Positions 40,729 through 51,887 of a stretch of DNA of 64,000 nucleotides are shown here, in pieces; position 1 is the stretch's first letter, and every line of letters starts with the position of its first letter. The notes under the pieces were generated by a model, which was not told the DNA's origin, searched no databases, and saw nothing but the letters and a program-made list of their open reading frames with translations. The position numbers and the translations under genes were made by a program. The stretch is from Nonomuraea coxensis DSM 45129 (GTDB taxonomy: Bacteria; Actinomycetota; Actinomycetes; Streptosporangiales; Streptosporangiaceae): contig NZ_CP068985.1 in NCBI RefSeq assembly GCF_019397265.1, forward strand, positions 5,560,501-5,624,500, given 5' to 3'.

Positions 40729-40833
40729 CTATGTGGCTAATCTGTGATTGATGCGAAACTCATTCGTACTGATCTTGATTCGAATGTCGTGGCCCGGTCC
40801 CGGTTACGTCTCGGATTCGTGACACACCCGTGG

Positions 40834-41340
40834 TCAACTGATACCGCGCCGCTTCAGAAGCTCCTCGATGTCGGAGAAGTCGTCGTCGGCGGGAGCCTTG
40901 CGCTGTTTCGCCGCGACGGCCGGCTTGGCCGCGGCGGCCGGTGCGGCGGGCTTGGCCGCGCCCGGCTGGGCCGGCCGCTGCGCGGGCGTCTCGCCCGTGC
41001 CCTTCGTCTCGTCCGCGCCCTTGCGCCCGGCGGACAGCCTGCGGCCGCGCATGAACCCGGACACCACGAACAGCACCGCCGACAGCCCGGCCACGGCGAC
41101 GCCCGCCCACACCGCGGGGTTGAGCACCAGGCCGGTGACGAACTTCACCGCCGTGGTGCCGATGGTCCACAGCGCCGGCAGCGCGTCCGTCAGATAGGCC
41201 GCCGCCGGCAGCAGCGCCCACGCCGCCATCCGCAGGCCCGACGCCGCTCCCCTCCGGCGGAACGCCAGGAAGCTCAGGACCAGGCCCGCCACCGTCGCAC
41301 CGGTGCACAGCGGCAGCCACGCGATCTGGTTGAAGTCCAT
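40834..41340 (-). CDS. membrane protein with Ala/Lys-rich cytoplasmic tail, 168 aa
   Basis: The ATG at 41340 gives four membrane segments: WLPLCTGATVAGLVLSFLAF, MAAWALLPAAAYLTDALPA, a short amphipathic one and AVWAGVAVAGLSAVLFVVSG. A 60-residue tail rich in Ala, Lys and Pro follows (PAAPAAAAKPAVAAKQRKAP) and ends in an acidic then basic motif (DDDFSDIEELLKRRGIS). I cannot name a function. A perfect 16-bp palindrome lies 43 bp upstream (41383-41398), which suggests control by a dimeric repressor. Confidence 0.65.
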   Translation of the reverse strand: MDFNQIAWLPLCTGATVAGLVLSFLAFRRRGAASGLRMAAWALLPAAAYLTDALPALWTIGTTAVKFVTGLVLNPAVWAGVAVAGLSAVLFVVSGFMRGRRLSAGRKGADETKGTGETPAQRPAQPGAAKPAAPAAAAKPAVAAKQRKAPADDDFSDIEELLKRRGIS

Positions 41341-41382
41341 CCGGCCATCCCTTCGTCTCGGCTTCTGCCTCCATCCTGGCAT

Positions 41383-41398
41383 GCGAACGGCCGTTCGC
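41383..41398. promoter_or_regulatory. perfect 16-bp palindrome, TetR-operator-like
   Basis: GCGAACGGCCGTTCGC is fully palindromic and stands 43 bp ahead of the 168-aa membrane-protein gene. GAACG-N2-CGTTC symmetry is common in TetR-family operators, but the regulator is unknown. Confidence 0.45.
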
Positions 41399-41544
41399 TC
41401 TCCTCCGCGAGAACCAGCCGTCCCCTAGGGGAACGCCGCTCGCCCCCTGCCATCCTTTCAGGGCCAACCCCACCGAACGGGGCGTAGCGGCCGTTGCGGG
41501 CACGCTCAGGGCCGAGCCAGACACCCGGGCCCGGACGTCCGGGC

Positions 41545-42189
41545 TCACCCGGGCAGGAGGGCGCGCAGGTCGGGCACGGTGACGTCCGTGAGAGAGGGGA
41601 CGACCAGGCGGCCGGGGGCCGGCTCGATCGGCAGGATGCTCGGGACGGCCACCACCGCGCACCCGGCCGCCGTCGCCGCGGCCACCCCGCTCGGGGAGTC
41701 CTCCAGCACGACGCAGCGCACCGGCTCCACCCCCAGCAGCCTGGCCGCCGTGAGGTACGGCTCCGGGTCGGGCTTGGTGCGCGTCACGTCGTCGGCCGTG
41801 ACGACGACGTCGAAGCGCTCACGCCCGACGGCCTTGAGCACGGCGTCGGCGATCTCGGCCAGCGAGGAGGTGACCAGCCCGGCGGGCAGCCCCTCGGCGC
41901 GCACGGCGTCGAGCAGCTCGGCGGCCCCCGGCATGAGCTCGACCCCGGCCGACAGCCGGGCCACCATGCCGTCGACCATCCACGCCCGCACGGTCGCGGG
42001 CGGCACCTCGGCGCCCGAGACGGCCAGCATGTAGCCGACCGTGCGCTCCATGGACCCGCCGACGAGGTGGGCCTGGTGCTCGGGCGTCCACGCGGCGCCC
42101 AGCCTGGCCATCACCCCGGTCTCGATCTCCAGCCAGACCCGCTCGCTGTCGACCAGCAGCCCGTCCATGTCGAAGAAGACGGCTTCCAT
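41545..42189 (-). CDS. HAD-superfamily phosphatase/phosphoglucomutase-like hydrolase
   Basis: The 214-residue protein starts MEAVFFDMDGLLVDSERVWL with the nucleophilic Asp8 of motif I. TSS in the middle (GLVTSSLAEIADAV) is motif II, and KPDPEPYLTAARLLG and VLEDSPSGVAAA are motifs III and IV. An alpha-helical cap (about 20-85) groups it with beta-phosphoglucomutase or sugar phosphatases. The substrate is unknown. It lies 41 nt downstream of metH on the same strand. Confidence 0.88.
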   Translation of the reverse strand: MEAVFFDMDGLLVDSERVWLEIETGVMARLGAAWTPEHQAHLVGGSMERTVGYMLAVSGAEVPPATVRAWMVDGMVARLSAGVELMPGAAELLDAVRAEGLPAGLVTSSLAEIADAVLKAVGRERFDVVVTADDVTRTKPDPEPYLTAARLLGVEPVRCVVLEDSPSGVAAATAAGCAVVAVPSILPIEPAPGRLVVPSLTDVTVPDLRALLPG

Positions 42190-42230
42190 GCCCCTGTGAC
42201 CCGTGCCCCCGTGTGCCCGTGCCGCCGCTG

Positions 42231-45695
<3,465 letters not shown>

Positions 45696-45835
45696 GCAGT
45701 AGAGCTTATCGGGTGCTCTCCGGCCGCTGCTCGGAGCCAGGACAGAAGATCATTCTGGGTGTTCCGTGATGATCCGGGCGAACGGGCGCTAGTCTGCCGG
45801 TTGTCAATTGAACATCGCGTCCAATTGGGGCTCCC

Positions 45836-46294
45836 ATGGCCTACCGCACCGTGCTCGTCGGCACCGACGGCTCCGCCTCCTCCTTCCGCGCCGTGACCTC
45901 GGCGGCGTCCCTGGCCGCGGCGTCCGGCGCGACCCTCGTCCTGGCCTGCGCGTACCTGCCGATGCGGGAGAGCGAGCGGGCGGTCGCCGCCGACCGGCTG
46001 GGCGAGCTGGCGTACAAGGTGAGCGGCTCCACCCCCGCGGACGACGCGCTGCGGGCGGCGCGCGAGCACGCCGTGGCGGCGGGGGCCTCCGACGTGGTGC
46101 TGGCCGCCGAGGAGGGCGACGCCGTGGACGTGCTGATCGCCCTGGCCGCGCGGCACCGCGCCGACCTCGTGGTGGTGGGCAACCGCGGGCTCAACAGCCT
46201 CGCCGGGCGGCTGCTCGGCTCCGTGCCCTCAGGGGTGCTGCACCGGGCGGCGTGTGACGTGCTGGTCGCGCACACCACGGACGGCGGGCGCTGA
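45836..46294 (+). CDS. universal stress protein (UspA family)
   Basis: The 152-residue single-domain Usp has TVLVGTDGSASSFRAV at the start and VVVGNRGLNSLAGRLLGSVP, the G-x2-G-x9-G(S/T) ATP-binding loop. Such proteins bind ATP or AMP and respond to starvation or hypoxia. It diverges from metH, with 140 bp between them. ATG 45836 begins the domain directly. Confidence 0.9.
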   Translation: MAYRTVLVGTDGSASSFRAVTSAASLAAASGATLVLACAYLPMRESERAVAADRLGELAYKVSGSTPADDALRAAREHAVAAGASDVVLAAEEGDAVDVLIALAARHRADLVVVGNRGLNSLAGRLLGSVPSGVLHRAACDVLVAHTTDGGR

Positions 46295-46495
46295 CCGCGC
46301 CCGCCCCGGTTGTGCGCTGAGCGCGAACACCTGTGCGGTACGGGCGGGGCGACGCGGCCCTGGACCGGCGGCGGGTTCCGTACGGACGGGAGTGACGGGA
46401 GGCCGTGCGGGGCAAGGGGTTCGCGAGGAGATCAGTGACGCCGGAGCCTCCTCAGCGCATAGGCTAAGCGGGACAATGGAGAGAGGAGGCGACCC

Positions 46496-47350
46496 GTGAT
46501 AGAGCTCGAAGGGCTCCCCGAGCTCGTCGACCCGGTGCTCATTGCCGCGTTCGAGGGGTGGAACGACGCGGGTGAGGCCTCCAGCGGCGTCATCGCGCAC
46601 CTCGAGTCGGCGTGGAAGGCCGAGCCGCTCATCGCCCTCGACCCCGACGACTACTACGACTTCCAGGTGACGCGGCCCGTGGTCGAGATGAGCGAGGGGC
46701 TCACCCAGTCGATCGTGTGGCCGACCACCCGGCTGCTGCGCGCCCGCCCGCCGGGCGTCGAGCGCGACGTGGTGCTGCTGCGCGGCATCGAGCCCAACAT
46801 GCGCTGGCGCTCGTTCTGCGCCGACATCATCGAGATCTGCCGCGAGCTCGGCGTGGAGCTGGCCGTCATGCTGGGCGCGCTGCTCAACGACTCGCCGCAC
46901 ACCCGGCCCGTCCCCATCCTGGGCGGCGCGACCGACGAGGGGCTGGCCCGCTCGACCAACCTGGAGCTGAGCCGCTACGAAGGGCCGACGGGCATCGTCG
47001 GGGTGCTGCAGCACGCCTTCGGCAAGGCCGGGCTCGACGCCATCTCGCTGTGGGCGTCGGTCCCCCACTACGTCGCCCAGCCGCCCAACCCGAAGGCCAC
47101 GCTGGCGCTGCTGCGCCGGCTGGAGGACGTCCTGGAGATCCCGATGCCGCTCGGCGACCTCGACGAGGAGGCGCGGGCCTGGGAGCGCGGCGTCGACGAG
47201 CTGGCCTCGCAGGACTCCGAGGTGGCCGACTACGTCAAGGAGCTCGAGGAGCGCAAGGACGCCGCCGAGCTGCCCGAGGCCAGCGGCGACGCCATCGCGG
47301 CCGAGTTCGAGCGCTACCTGCGCCGCCGCGACCGCGACACCGACACCTGA
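46496..47350 (+). CDS. PAC2 family protein
   Basis: The 284-residue protein has the PAC2 (proteasome assembly chaperone 2-like) pattern: LIAAFEGWNDAGEASSGVI, YYDFQVTRPVVE, LLRGIEPNMRW, GVLQHAFGKAGLDAISLWAS and VPHYVAQPPNPKA, then a helical C-terminal tail. Despite the name, no role in the bacterial proteasome is established. GAGGAGG lies 6 nt before GTG 46496, and a TAGGCT hexamer farther upstream fits as a -10. Confidence 0.9.
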   Translation: MIELEGLPELVDPVLIAAFEGWNDAGEASSGVIAHLESAWKAEPLIALDPDDYYDFQVTRPVVEMSEGLTQSIVWPTTRLLRARPPGVERDVVLLRGIEPNMRWRSFCADIIEICRELGVELAVMLGALLNDSPHTRPVPILGGATDEGLARSTNLELSRYEGPTGIVGVLQHAFGKAGLDAISLWASVPHYVAQPPNPKATLALLRRLEDVLEIPMPLGDLDEEARAWERGVDELASQDSEVADYVKELEERKDAAELPEASGDAIAAEFERYLRRRDRDTDT

Positions 47351-47387
47351 GCGCCCGGCCCGCTCCGGCGGCCTGCCCTGCCGGGCC

Positions 47388-48299
47388 TCAGACGGAGGGA
47401 CGGCTCGAGCGGTAGGCGCGCAGCACGGCCGTCCGGCGCTCCGCGTCCTTCACCCTGTACCTGATGAGCCGGAGGCCGACGTTCCTCCGCCGGGGCTTCC
47501 TGTCCAGCAGCGGGCGGAAGCGGCGGGCGTCCACCTGGCTCGGCGCGTTGCGCATGCAGCCACCCGCCAGGCGGTAGCCGTCGTCGTCCCAGGCCACCAG
47601 CTCGTGCACGTTGCCCAGGCAGTCCCAGGTGTCGGTGACGGACCGGCCCGCGGGCCGGATCCCGACGGGCTCCAGCCTGGCCGGGCCTCCCGTCCGCAGG
47701 TTGGCGTGGTGCGGGCCTATCGGCTCCGCTCCCCAAGGATGGTCCGTCCCCTCCTGGCATCCGGCCAGGGCGAGCCATTCGGCGGCCGTCGGGACCGCCC
47801 AGGCCCAGCCGTCGCAGGGCGCCTTCGCCTGGCAGCGGCCGATCAGGTCGGCCACGACCGCCGCGAGCGGGACGGACGACCCCGACAGGTCGAAGACGTA
47901 CGGGTAGAACCGGGTGACCGGCTTGTCGGTCCGGGTCTGGAAGAGCCCGTCCGCCTCCCCAACCGTCCGGGACGCCTCGTCCCTCCGGTGCAGCACCATG
48001 TCGCACGTGACCAGGGCCGGCAGGTCGGCCGCGCCGTCGAGCCGTACGGGACGGCGCCAGGCCGCGGCCCTGGCGGTGACGGGCATCAGCGTGACCAGGA
48101 AGTCCACCGCCGAGGCCGTCGTCGCCAGGCCGGGACGTGGGGGTTTCCCCCGTTCGTGACGCGGATCAGGGCCCGCACCCATCCGGGGAAGCCTGCCCTG
48201 GCCTCCCGCTGGGGGATGAGGCTTGGCGCGTGGGTCCGGAGGGCTCTCAGGGGCACCGTTGTCACCCCTGGGCACCTGGGGGCTCTCCGGACGCGCCAC
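47388..48299 (-). CDS. stand-alone SUMF1/FGE-fold protein lacking the catalytic cysteine pair
   Basis: The C-terminal half carries the formylglycine-generating-enzyme/EgtB fold signatures in order: VPTAAEWLALAG, HPWGAEPIGPHHANL, LGNVHELVAWDDDGYRLAGG and RRNVGLRLIRYR. Near the end, where genuine FGE has its copper-binding Cys pair, there is none (LRLIRY), so sulfatase activation is unlikely. The first 60 residues are low-complexity Pro/Arg and may not be translated. The start is uncertain, since GTG 48299 has no good ribosome site. It could be a C-type-lectin-like binding or non-haem-iron protein. It converges with PAC2 and diverges from the TetR-like gene. Confidence 0.6.
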   Translation of the reverse strand: MARPESPQVPRGDNGAPESPPDPRAKPHPPAGGQGRLPRMGAGPDPRHERGKPPRPGLATTASAVDFLVTLMPVTARAAAWRRPVRLDGAADLPALVTCDMVLHRRDEASRTVGEADGLFQTRTDKPVTRFYPYVFDLSGSSVPLAAVVADLIGRCQAKAPCDGWAWAVPTAAEWLALAGCQEGTDHPWGAEPIGPHHANLRTGGPARLEPVGIRPAGRSVTDTWDCLGNVHELVAWDDDGYRLAGGCMRNAPSQVDARRFRPLLDRKPRRRNVGLRLIRYRVKDAERRTAVLRAYRSSRPSV

Positions 48300-48446
48300 T
48301 GACAGCTAACCGTCAGGGATTAAATCTGACACTTTTTCGAAGTTTCAGGTAATAATCGGTGACCGTAGAACTTTGCACTAAGTTGGGATCCGAGCCACCC
48401 ATCCCACGCATACCAACAAATCGCGACTCACCGGCTTCGCGCCGCG

Positions 48447-49052
48447 ATGCCTACTCCTCTGACCGCGCACGTTAGGCACGCCATGGCGACATCCCATGTT
48501 GACCCTTACCAGCGGAGCCAGGACGCCAGGCGGCGCGTCCTGGAGATGGCCGTCTCGCTCCGGGAGGACCGCGGCGGCGGCTCCGTCGACCACTTCCTCG
48601 CCCTGCTCCAGGACCGGCTCCCGTCCTGGCTCAGCATGCTCCACGATCTCGCGCATCGGATCGGGAAAGGGAGCGTAGAGGACAATCTTCAAGCGATAGC
48701 ACAAGCAGGCATTCAATATTACATCGACGTACAGAGCGCGGCGTTGCCCGCGTTCACCTCGCCGAACGTCACCGTGCGCTTCCGCCAGGCCGTGCGCGAG
48801 ACGGGGCTCGGCCCGTGGACCGAGGCGGCGCCGCTGGCCGCGTACCTGGCGGCCGAGCAGCGCCTCGGCCGGGTACGGGCCGACGCCGACCCGGAGGCGA
48901 GCGCCCGCCTGCTGATCGCGGGCTGCTTCCACCGGGCCTACGTCGAGATGTTCGTCGGCGCCGACACCTGCCCGTCGCGCGAGGCCAGCGCCCGGGAGGT
49001 GGTGCGCGAACTGCGGCTGGAACCCGCGCCCTCCGCACCGGCCGCCGTCTGA
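48447..49052 (+). CDS. TetR-like protein with a degenerate or missing DNA-binding domain
   Basis: Residues about 85-190 follow a TetR ligand-binding domain: EDNLQAIAQAGIQYYIDV, RFRQAVRETGLGPW, AAYLAAEQRLGRVRADADPE and ARLLIAGCFHRAYVEMFVG. The region where the HTH should be starts in a TetR-like way (RRRVLEMAVSLREDRGG) but then reads SVDHFLALLQDRLPSWLSML, with no recognition helix. ATG 48447 or 48483 could start it, and neither has a strong ribosome site. The last 115 nt overlap the end of the convergent cbiX gene. It may be a regulator that lost DNA binding, or a ligand-binding partner. Confidence 0.6.
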   Translation: MPTPLTAHVRHAMATSHVDPYQRSQDARRRVLEMAVSLREDRGGGSVDHFLALLQDRLPSWLSMLHDLAHRIGKGSVEDNLQAIAQAGIQYYIDVQSAALPAFTSPNVTVRFRQAVRETGLGPWTEAAPLAAYLAAEQRLGRVRADADPEASARLLIAGCFHRAYVEMFVGADTCPSREASAREVVRELRLEPAPSAPAAV

Positions 49053-49747
49053 GGGACGCTCCGGGCGGCGCGGACGGCCTCGTCGTGGCGGTGCCAGACG
49101 AGCGCGGCCACGTCCGGGTCGGCCCCGAGGGGATCGCTCACCGGCCCTGCGGACGCGGCGGCCAGCCGGTCGTGGAAGAACCCGGGAGCCAGCACGTAGG
49201 AGGCGATCGCCACGCGCGCGGCCGGCGTCGCGGCGAGCCGTTCCATGGCCTCCTCCAGGGACGGCGAGCCCGCCGAGGCGAAGGCCGCGGTGACCGGCCT
49301 GGCCAGCCGCACGGCCAGCATGCGGGCGGCGGCCCGTACGTCGGCGAGCCCGGCGGGGTCGGAGGAGCCGGCCGCGCCGAGGACGACCGCGTCCGTGGCG
49401 CGCAGCCCCGCCCGGCCGAGCCGGCGGGCGAGCACGCCGGTCAGCAGCCGGTGCGGCCCGAGCGCGCCGGCCACCACCGCGTCGGGCCGGCACGCGGCGA
49501 CGATCTCGGGCAGGTCGATGTGGACGTGGTAACCGCCGGCCAGCAGCAGCGGGACCACCACCACCGGCCCGCGGACCGCGGGGAGCACGTCGGCCAGCAG
49601 GGGCGAGCTGATCTCCAGGTGGCTCAGCTCGACCCGCCGCCCGGGCCGCGCCCTCCTGACCGTCTCGGCCAGGGCCGCGAGGGCCGCCTCACCGGCGGGG
49701 CTGCGCGTGCCGTGCGCGGCCAGGACGAGGGCCGGCGCGGGCGTCAC
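48938..49747 (-). CDS. sirohydrochlorin chelatase (CbiX/SirB family)
   Basis: The 269-residue protein has LVLAAHGTRSPAGEAAL at the start, whose His is the chelatase metal ligand. SHLEISSPLLADVL, VVVVPLLLAGGYHVHIDLPE (a second His motif) and AIASYVLAPGFFHDRLA follow. It inserts Fe or Co into sirohydrochlorin for sirohaem or cobalamin. GTG 49747 overlaps the stop of the regulator gene (GTGA). A Ser/Thr-rich C-terminal tail overlaps the convergent TetR-like gene by 115 nt. Confidence 0.88.
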   Translation of the reverse strand: MTPAPALVLAAHGTRSPAGEAALAALAETVRRARPGRRVELSHLEISSPLLADVLPAVRGPVVVVPLLLAGGYHVHIDLPEIVAACRPDAVVAGALGPHRLLTGVLARRLGRAGLRATDAVVLGAAGSSDPAGLADVRAAARMLAVRLARPVTAAFASAGSPSLEEAMERLAATPAARVAIASYVLAPGFFHDRLAAASAGPVSDPLGADPDVAALVWHRHDEAVRAARSVPQTAAGAEGAGSSRSSRTTSRALASRDGQVSAPTNIST

Positions 49748-50922
49748 ATCCCCCCCTCGTACGGGCCGTCGTACTGGCAGGCCAGCCGGTAGCCGCGCTT
49801 GACCACGGTCTCGACGATGCCGCCCGGCCCGAGCGCGCGGCGCAGCCGGGTGATGGCCATCTCGACGGCGTGCTCGGCGGACTCGCGGGCGAGGCTGCCC
49901 GGCAGCACCGTACGCAGGTCGGCGCGGGAGACGACGTGCCCCGGCTTGTCGGCCAGGCGCTTGAGCACCGCCATCGGGGCGGGCGGCAGCGGGCGCAGCT
50001 CGCCGTCCACGACGACGGCGTGGCCGCGGATCTCGAGCTGGTGCCCCCCGGCGGCGAGCCGGGTGACGCCGTGCTCGGGCAGGTGGCGGGCGAGGGCCCT
50101 GGCGAGCGCGCCGAGCCGCGAGCGGTCCGGCTGCAGGGTGGCCACGCCGCGCGAGGTGAGCGGGTCGGCGGTGACGGGGCCGACGCAGGCGGCCACGACC
50201 GGCCCGCCGAAGGCGGCGAGCAGCGCGTCCTCCAGGCCCTCGGCGCGAGCCGCGTTCAGCATGGCGTTGACGGCGGGGGCGCTGGTGAAGGCGACGGCGT
50301 CCACCGCGCCGGAGACGGTCTGGGTGATGAGGCGGCGCAGCGGCGAGATGTCCCGGTACGGCAGCCACCGGTAGACCGGGATCTCGATCACCTCGGCGCC
50401 GGCGGCGCGCAGCTCGGCCACGAACTCGCTGAGCGGCTCGCCGTGCTGCTGGACCGCGATGCGCCGGCCGCGCAGGTCCTGGGCGAGGAGGTACTCCTTG
50501 ACCTCCTGGCAGGACTCGGTGGCGGGCGTCCAGTGGTCGTTGAGCCCGGCGGCGCGCACCGCCCCCCTGGCCTTGGGGCCGCGGGTGAGCAGGCGGGACC
50601 GGGTGAGGAGCGCTCCGAGGTCGGCGGACAGGCCCCAGCCCTCGGCGGCGGCCATCCAGCCGCGGAAGCCCACGCCGGTGGTGACGACGACGTCGTCGAG
50701 CGGCGCGCCGAGGGCCCGCCGGGTGGCGGCGAGCAGGTCGGCGTCCTCGGCCAGCGGCACCAGCCGGATGGCGGGGGCGCTGACCACGCGCGCGCCGCGG
50801 CGCTCCAGCAGCGCGCCGAACTCCTCGCGCCTCCTGGTCGCGGTCACGCCGACGGTGAAGCCCGCCAGGGCGTCCGGCGCCGTCTCCGGGGAAGTGCCGT
50901 TGCCGACGGCGAGTGCGGTCAT
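49744..50922 (-). CDS. nnaR: HemD-like/winged-helix fusion regulator (NnaR type)
   Basis: Residues 1-280 resemble uroporphyrinogen-III synthase (FTVGVTATRRREEFGALLER, VVVTTGVGFRGW, VAFTSAPAVNAML). Residues 300-392 form an OmpR/PhoB-like winged helix (MAVLKRLADKPGHVVSRADL, then VEMAITRLRRALGP). This fusion is the architecture of NnaR, the co-activator of nitrate/nitrite assimilation genes with GlnR in streptomycetes and mycobacteria. Its pairing with a sirohaem chelatase gene fits, since nitrite reductase needs sirohaem. ATG 50922 has GGAGG 7 nt upstream. No nitrate or nitrite genes are in the window. Confidence 0.78.
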   Translation of the reverse strand: MTALAVGNGTSPETAPDALAGFTVGVTATRRREEFGALLERRGARVVSAPAIRLVPLAEDADLLAATRRALGAPLDDVVVTTGVGFRGWMAAAEGWGLSADLGALLTRSRLLTRGPKARGAVRAAGLNDHWTPATESCQEVKEYLLAQDLRGRRIAVQQHGEPLSEFVAELRAAGAEVIEIPVYRWLPYRDISPLRRLITQTVSGAVDAVAFTSAPAVNAMLNAARAEGLEDALLAAFGGPVVAACVGPVTADPLTSRGVATLQPDRSRLGALARALARHLPEHGVTRLAAGGHQLEIRGHAVVVDGELRPLPPAPMAVLKRLADKPGHVVSRADLRTVLPGSLARESAEHAVEMAITRLRRALGPGGIVETVVKRGYRLACQYDGPYEGGM

Positions 50923-50948
50923 GCCGTCACCTCCAGGTACTCGTGGGA

Positions 50949-50979
50949 GCCTGGCCGGGCCCCGAGCGCCCGGCCAGGC
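50949..50979 (-). promoter_or_regulatory. 11-bp hairpin in the leader of the nnaR-type gene
   Basis: GCCTGGCCGGG (50949-50959) and CCCGGCCAGGC (50969-50979) pair perfectly around a 9-nt loop, 27 nt ahead of the start codon and close to the ribosome site. It may affect translation or message stability. Confidence 0.4.
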
Positions 50980-51121
50980 ATCACAGGCGCGTGTGACGCA
51001 AGTGAGATCACCCTTCGATACTGCTTTCAGGGGGTTTCGCCCCGGGGTCTCTTCTGTTACCGCTGTGCTACAAGCGGGGACCCGGGCGATTGGCACGTGA
51101 CGATCATGGGAAGCTCTCAGC

Positions 51122-51637
51122 GTGACGACGCCGCCTACCGGGGAGCCACGGGTGACGGTCCTGCCCATTCGCACGTTCGACGATCCGGCGCTGCGCGAGC
51201 CGGCCGAGCCGGTGCGTGACTTCGACCGCGAGCTGCGCCGGCTGGTGAAGGCGCTGACCGCGACGATGCGGGCCGGCGCCGGCCGCGCCGGGCTGGCCGC
51301 GCCGCAGGTCGGCGAGCCGGTGCGGGTGCTGGTGTACGACTACGACGGCCGCGCGGGCCATCTGGTCAACCCGCGGCTCGAACTGTCGGAGCGGCGGGTG
51401 GTCGCCGACGAGGCGTGCCTGTCCGCGCCCGGCGTGTGGTGGCCACTGGAACGTTCCTACATGGTCACCGCGCGTGGCCGGGACATGTTCGGCAAGCCGG
51501 TGACGCTCCGGGCGCTCGGCGTCCTGGCCAGGGTGCTGCAGCACGAGGCCGACCATCTCGACGGCGTGCTGTTCAGCGATCACCTCGAAGCGGCTGAGCG
51601 GGAACGGTTTCTGGCCGCCGCGCTGCCGTCGGGCTGA
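51122..51637 (+). CDS. peptide deformylase, divergent actinobacterial type
   Basis: The 171-residue metalloenzyme has motif 1 AGLAAPQ (57-62, Gln), motif 2 EACLS with metal ligand Cys99 (classical EGCLS) and motif 3 HEADH (141-145, classical HEXXH with both His ligands and Glu). It removes formyl from N-terminal Met of new proteins. The ligands are intact, so it should be active. It may be a second copy rather than the housekeeping def. The start is GTG 51122. Its 3' end overlaps the convergent WhiB gene by 65 nt. Confidence 0.85.
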   Translation: MTTPPTGEPRVTVLPIRTFDDPALREPAEPVRDFDRELRRLVKALTATMRAGAGRAGLAAPQVGEPVRVLVYDYDGRAGHLVNPRLELSERRVVADEACLSAPGVWWPLERSYMVTARGRDMFGKPVTLRALGVLARVLQHEADHLDGVLFSDHLEAAERERFLAAALPSG

Positions 51638-51857
51638 GCTCACGGCGCTGGTCGGGATCGGTCCCGCCCCAGACGCCGTACGCCTGGCGGGTGCTGAGCG
51701 CGTACGCCAGGCACGGCTCCCGCACCGGGCAGCCGCGGCAGACGGTCTTCGCCTGCTCGACCTGTGACCGGCCCGGCCCTTCCATGGTGATCGGGAAGAA
51801 CAGCTCCGGGTCCAGGTCGAGGCAGGCGGCCCTGCGTGTCCAGTCGAGCATCATCAT
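51573..51857 (-). CDS. WhiB-like Fe-S regulator
   Basis: The 94-residue protein has Cys12, Cys40, Cys43 and Cys49 in the Wbl arrangement (C...C-x2-C-x5-C) that binds a 4Fe-4S cluster. The turn GVWGGTDPDQRR comes before a short basic tail. The beginning (LDWTRRAACLDLDPELFFP) resembles the WhiB1/WblE group. Such proteins bind the primary sigma factor and alter transcription in response to redox or NO. Three consecutive ATG codons (51851-51857) leave the start uncertain by one or two residues. It stands 30 nt upstream of the first-unit sugar genes but on their own strand's downstream side. Confidence 0.88.
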   Translation of the reverse strand: MMMLDWTRRAACLDLDPELFFPITMEGPGRSQVEQAKTVCRGCPVREPCLAYALSTRQAYGVWGGTDPDQRRELSPTAARRPETVPAQPLRGDR

Positions 51858-51887
51858 GCTTCTGGCGCCTACCCGGGCGGAAGACGG

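Noticed and set aside
45696..45835. Cobalamin riboswitch upstream of metH
   Set aside because: The gap is only 140 bp and contains neither a recognisable B12-box nor the expected set of helices.
47388..49052. Diversity-generating retroelement, because FGE/C-type-lectin folds are common DGR targets
   Set aside because: No reverse transcriptase gene and no template/variable repeat pair are visible in the window.
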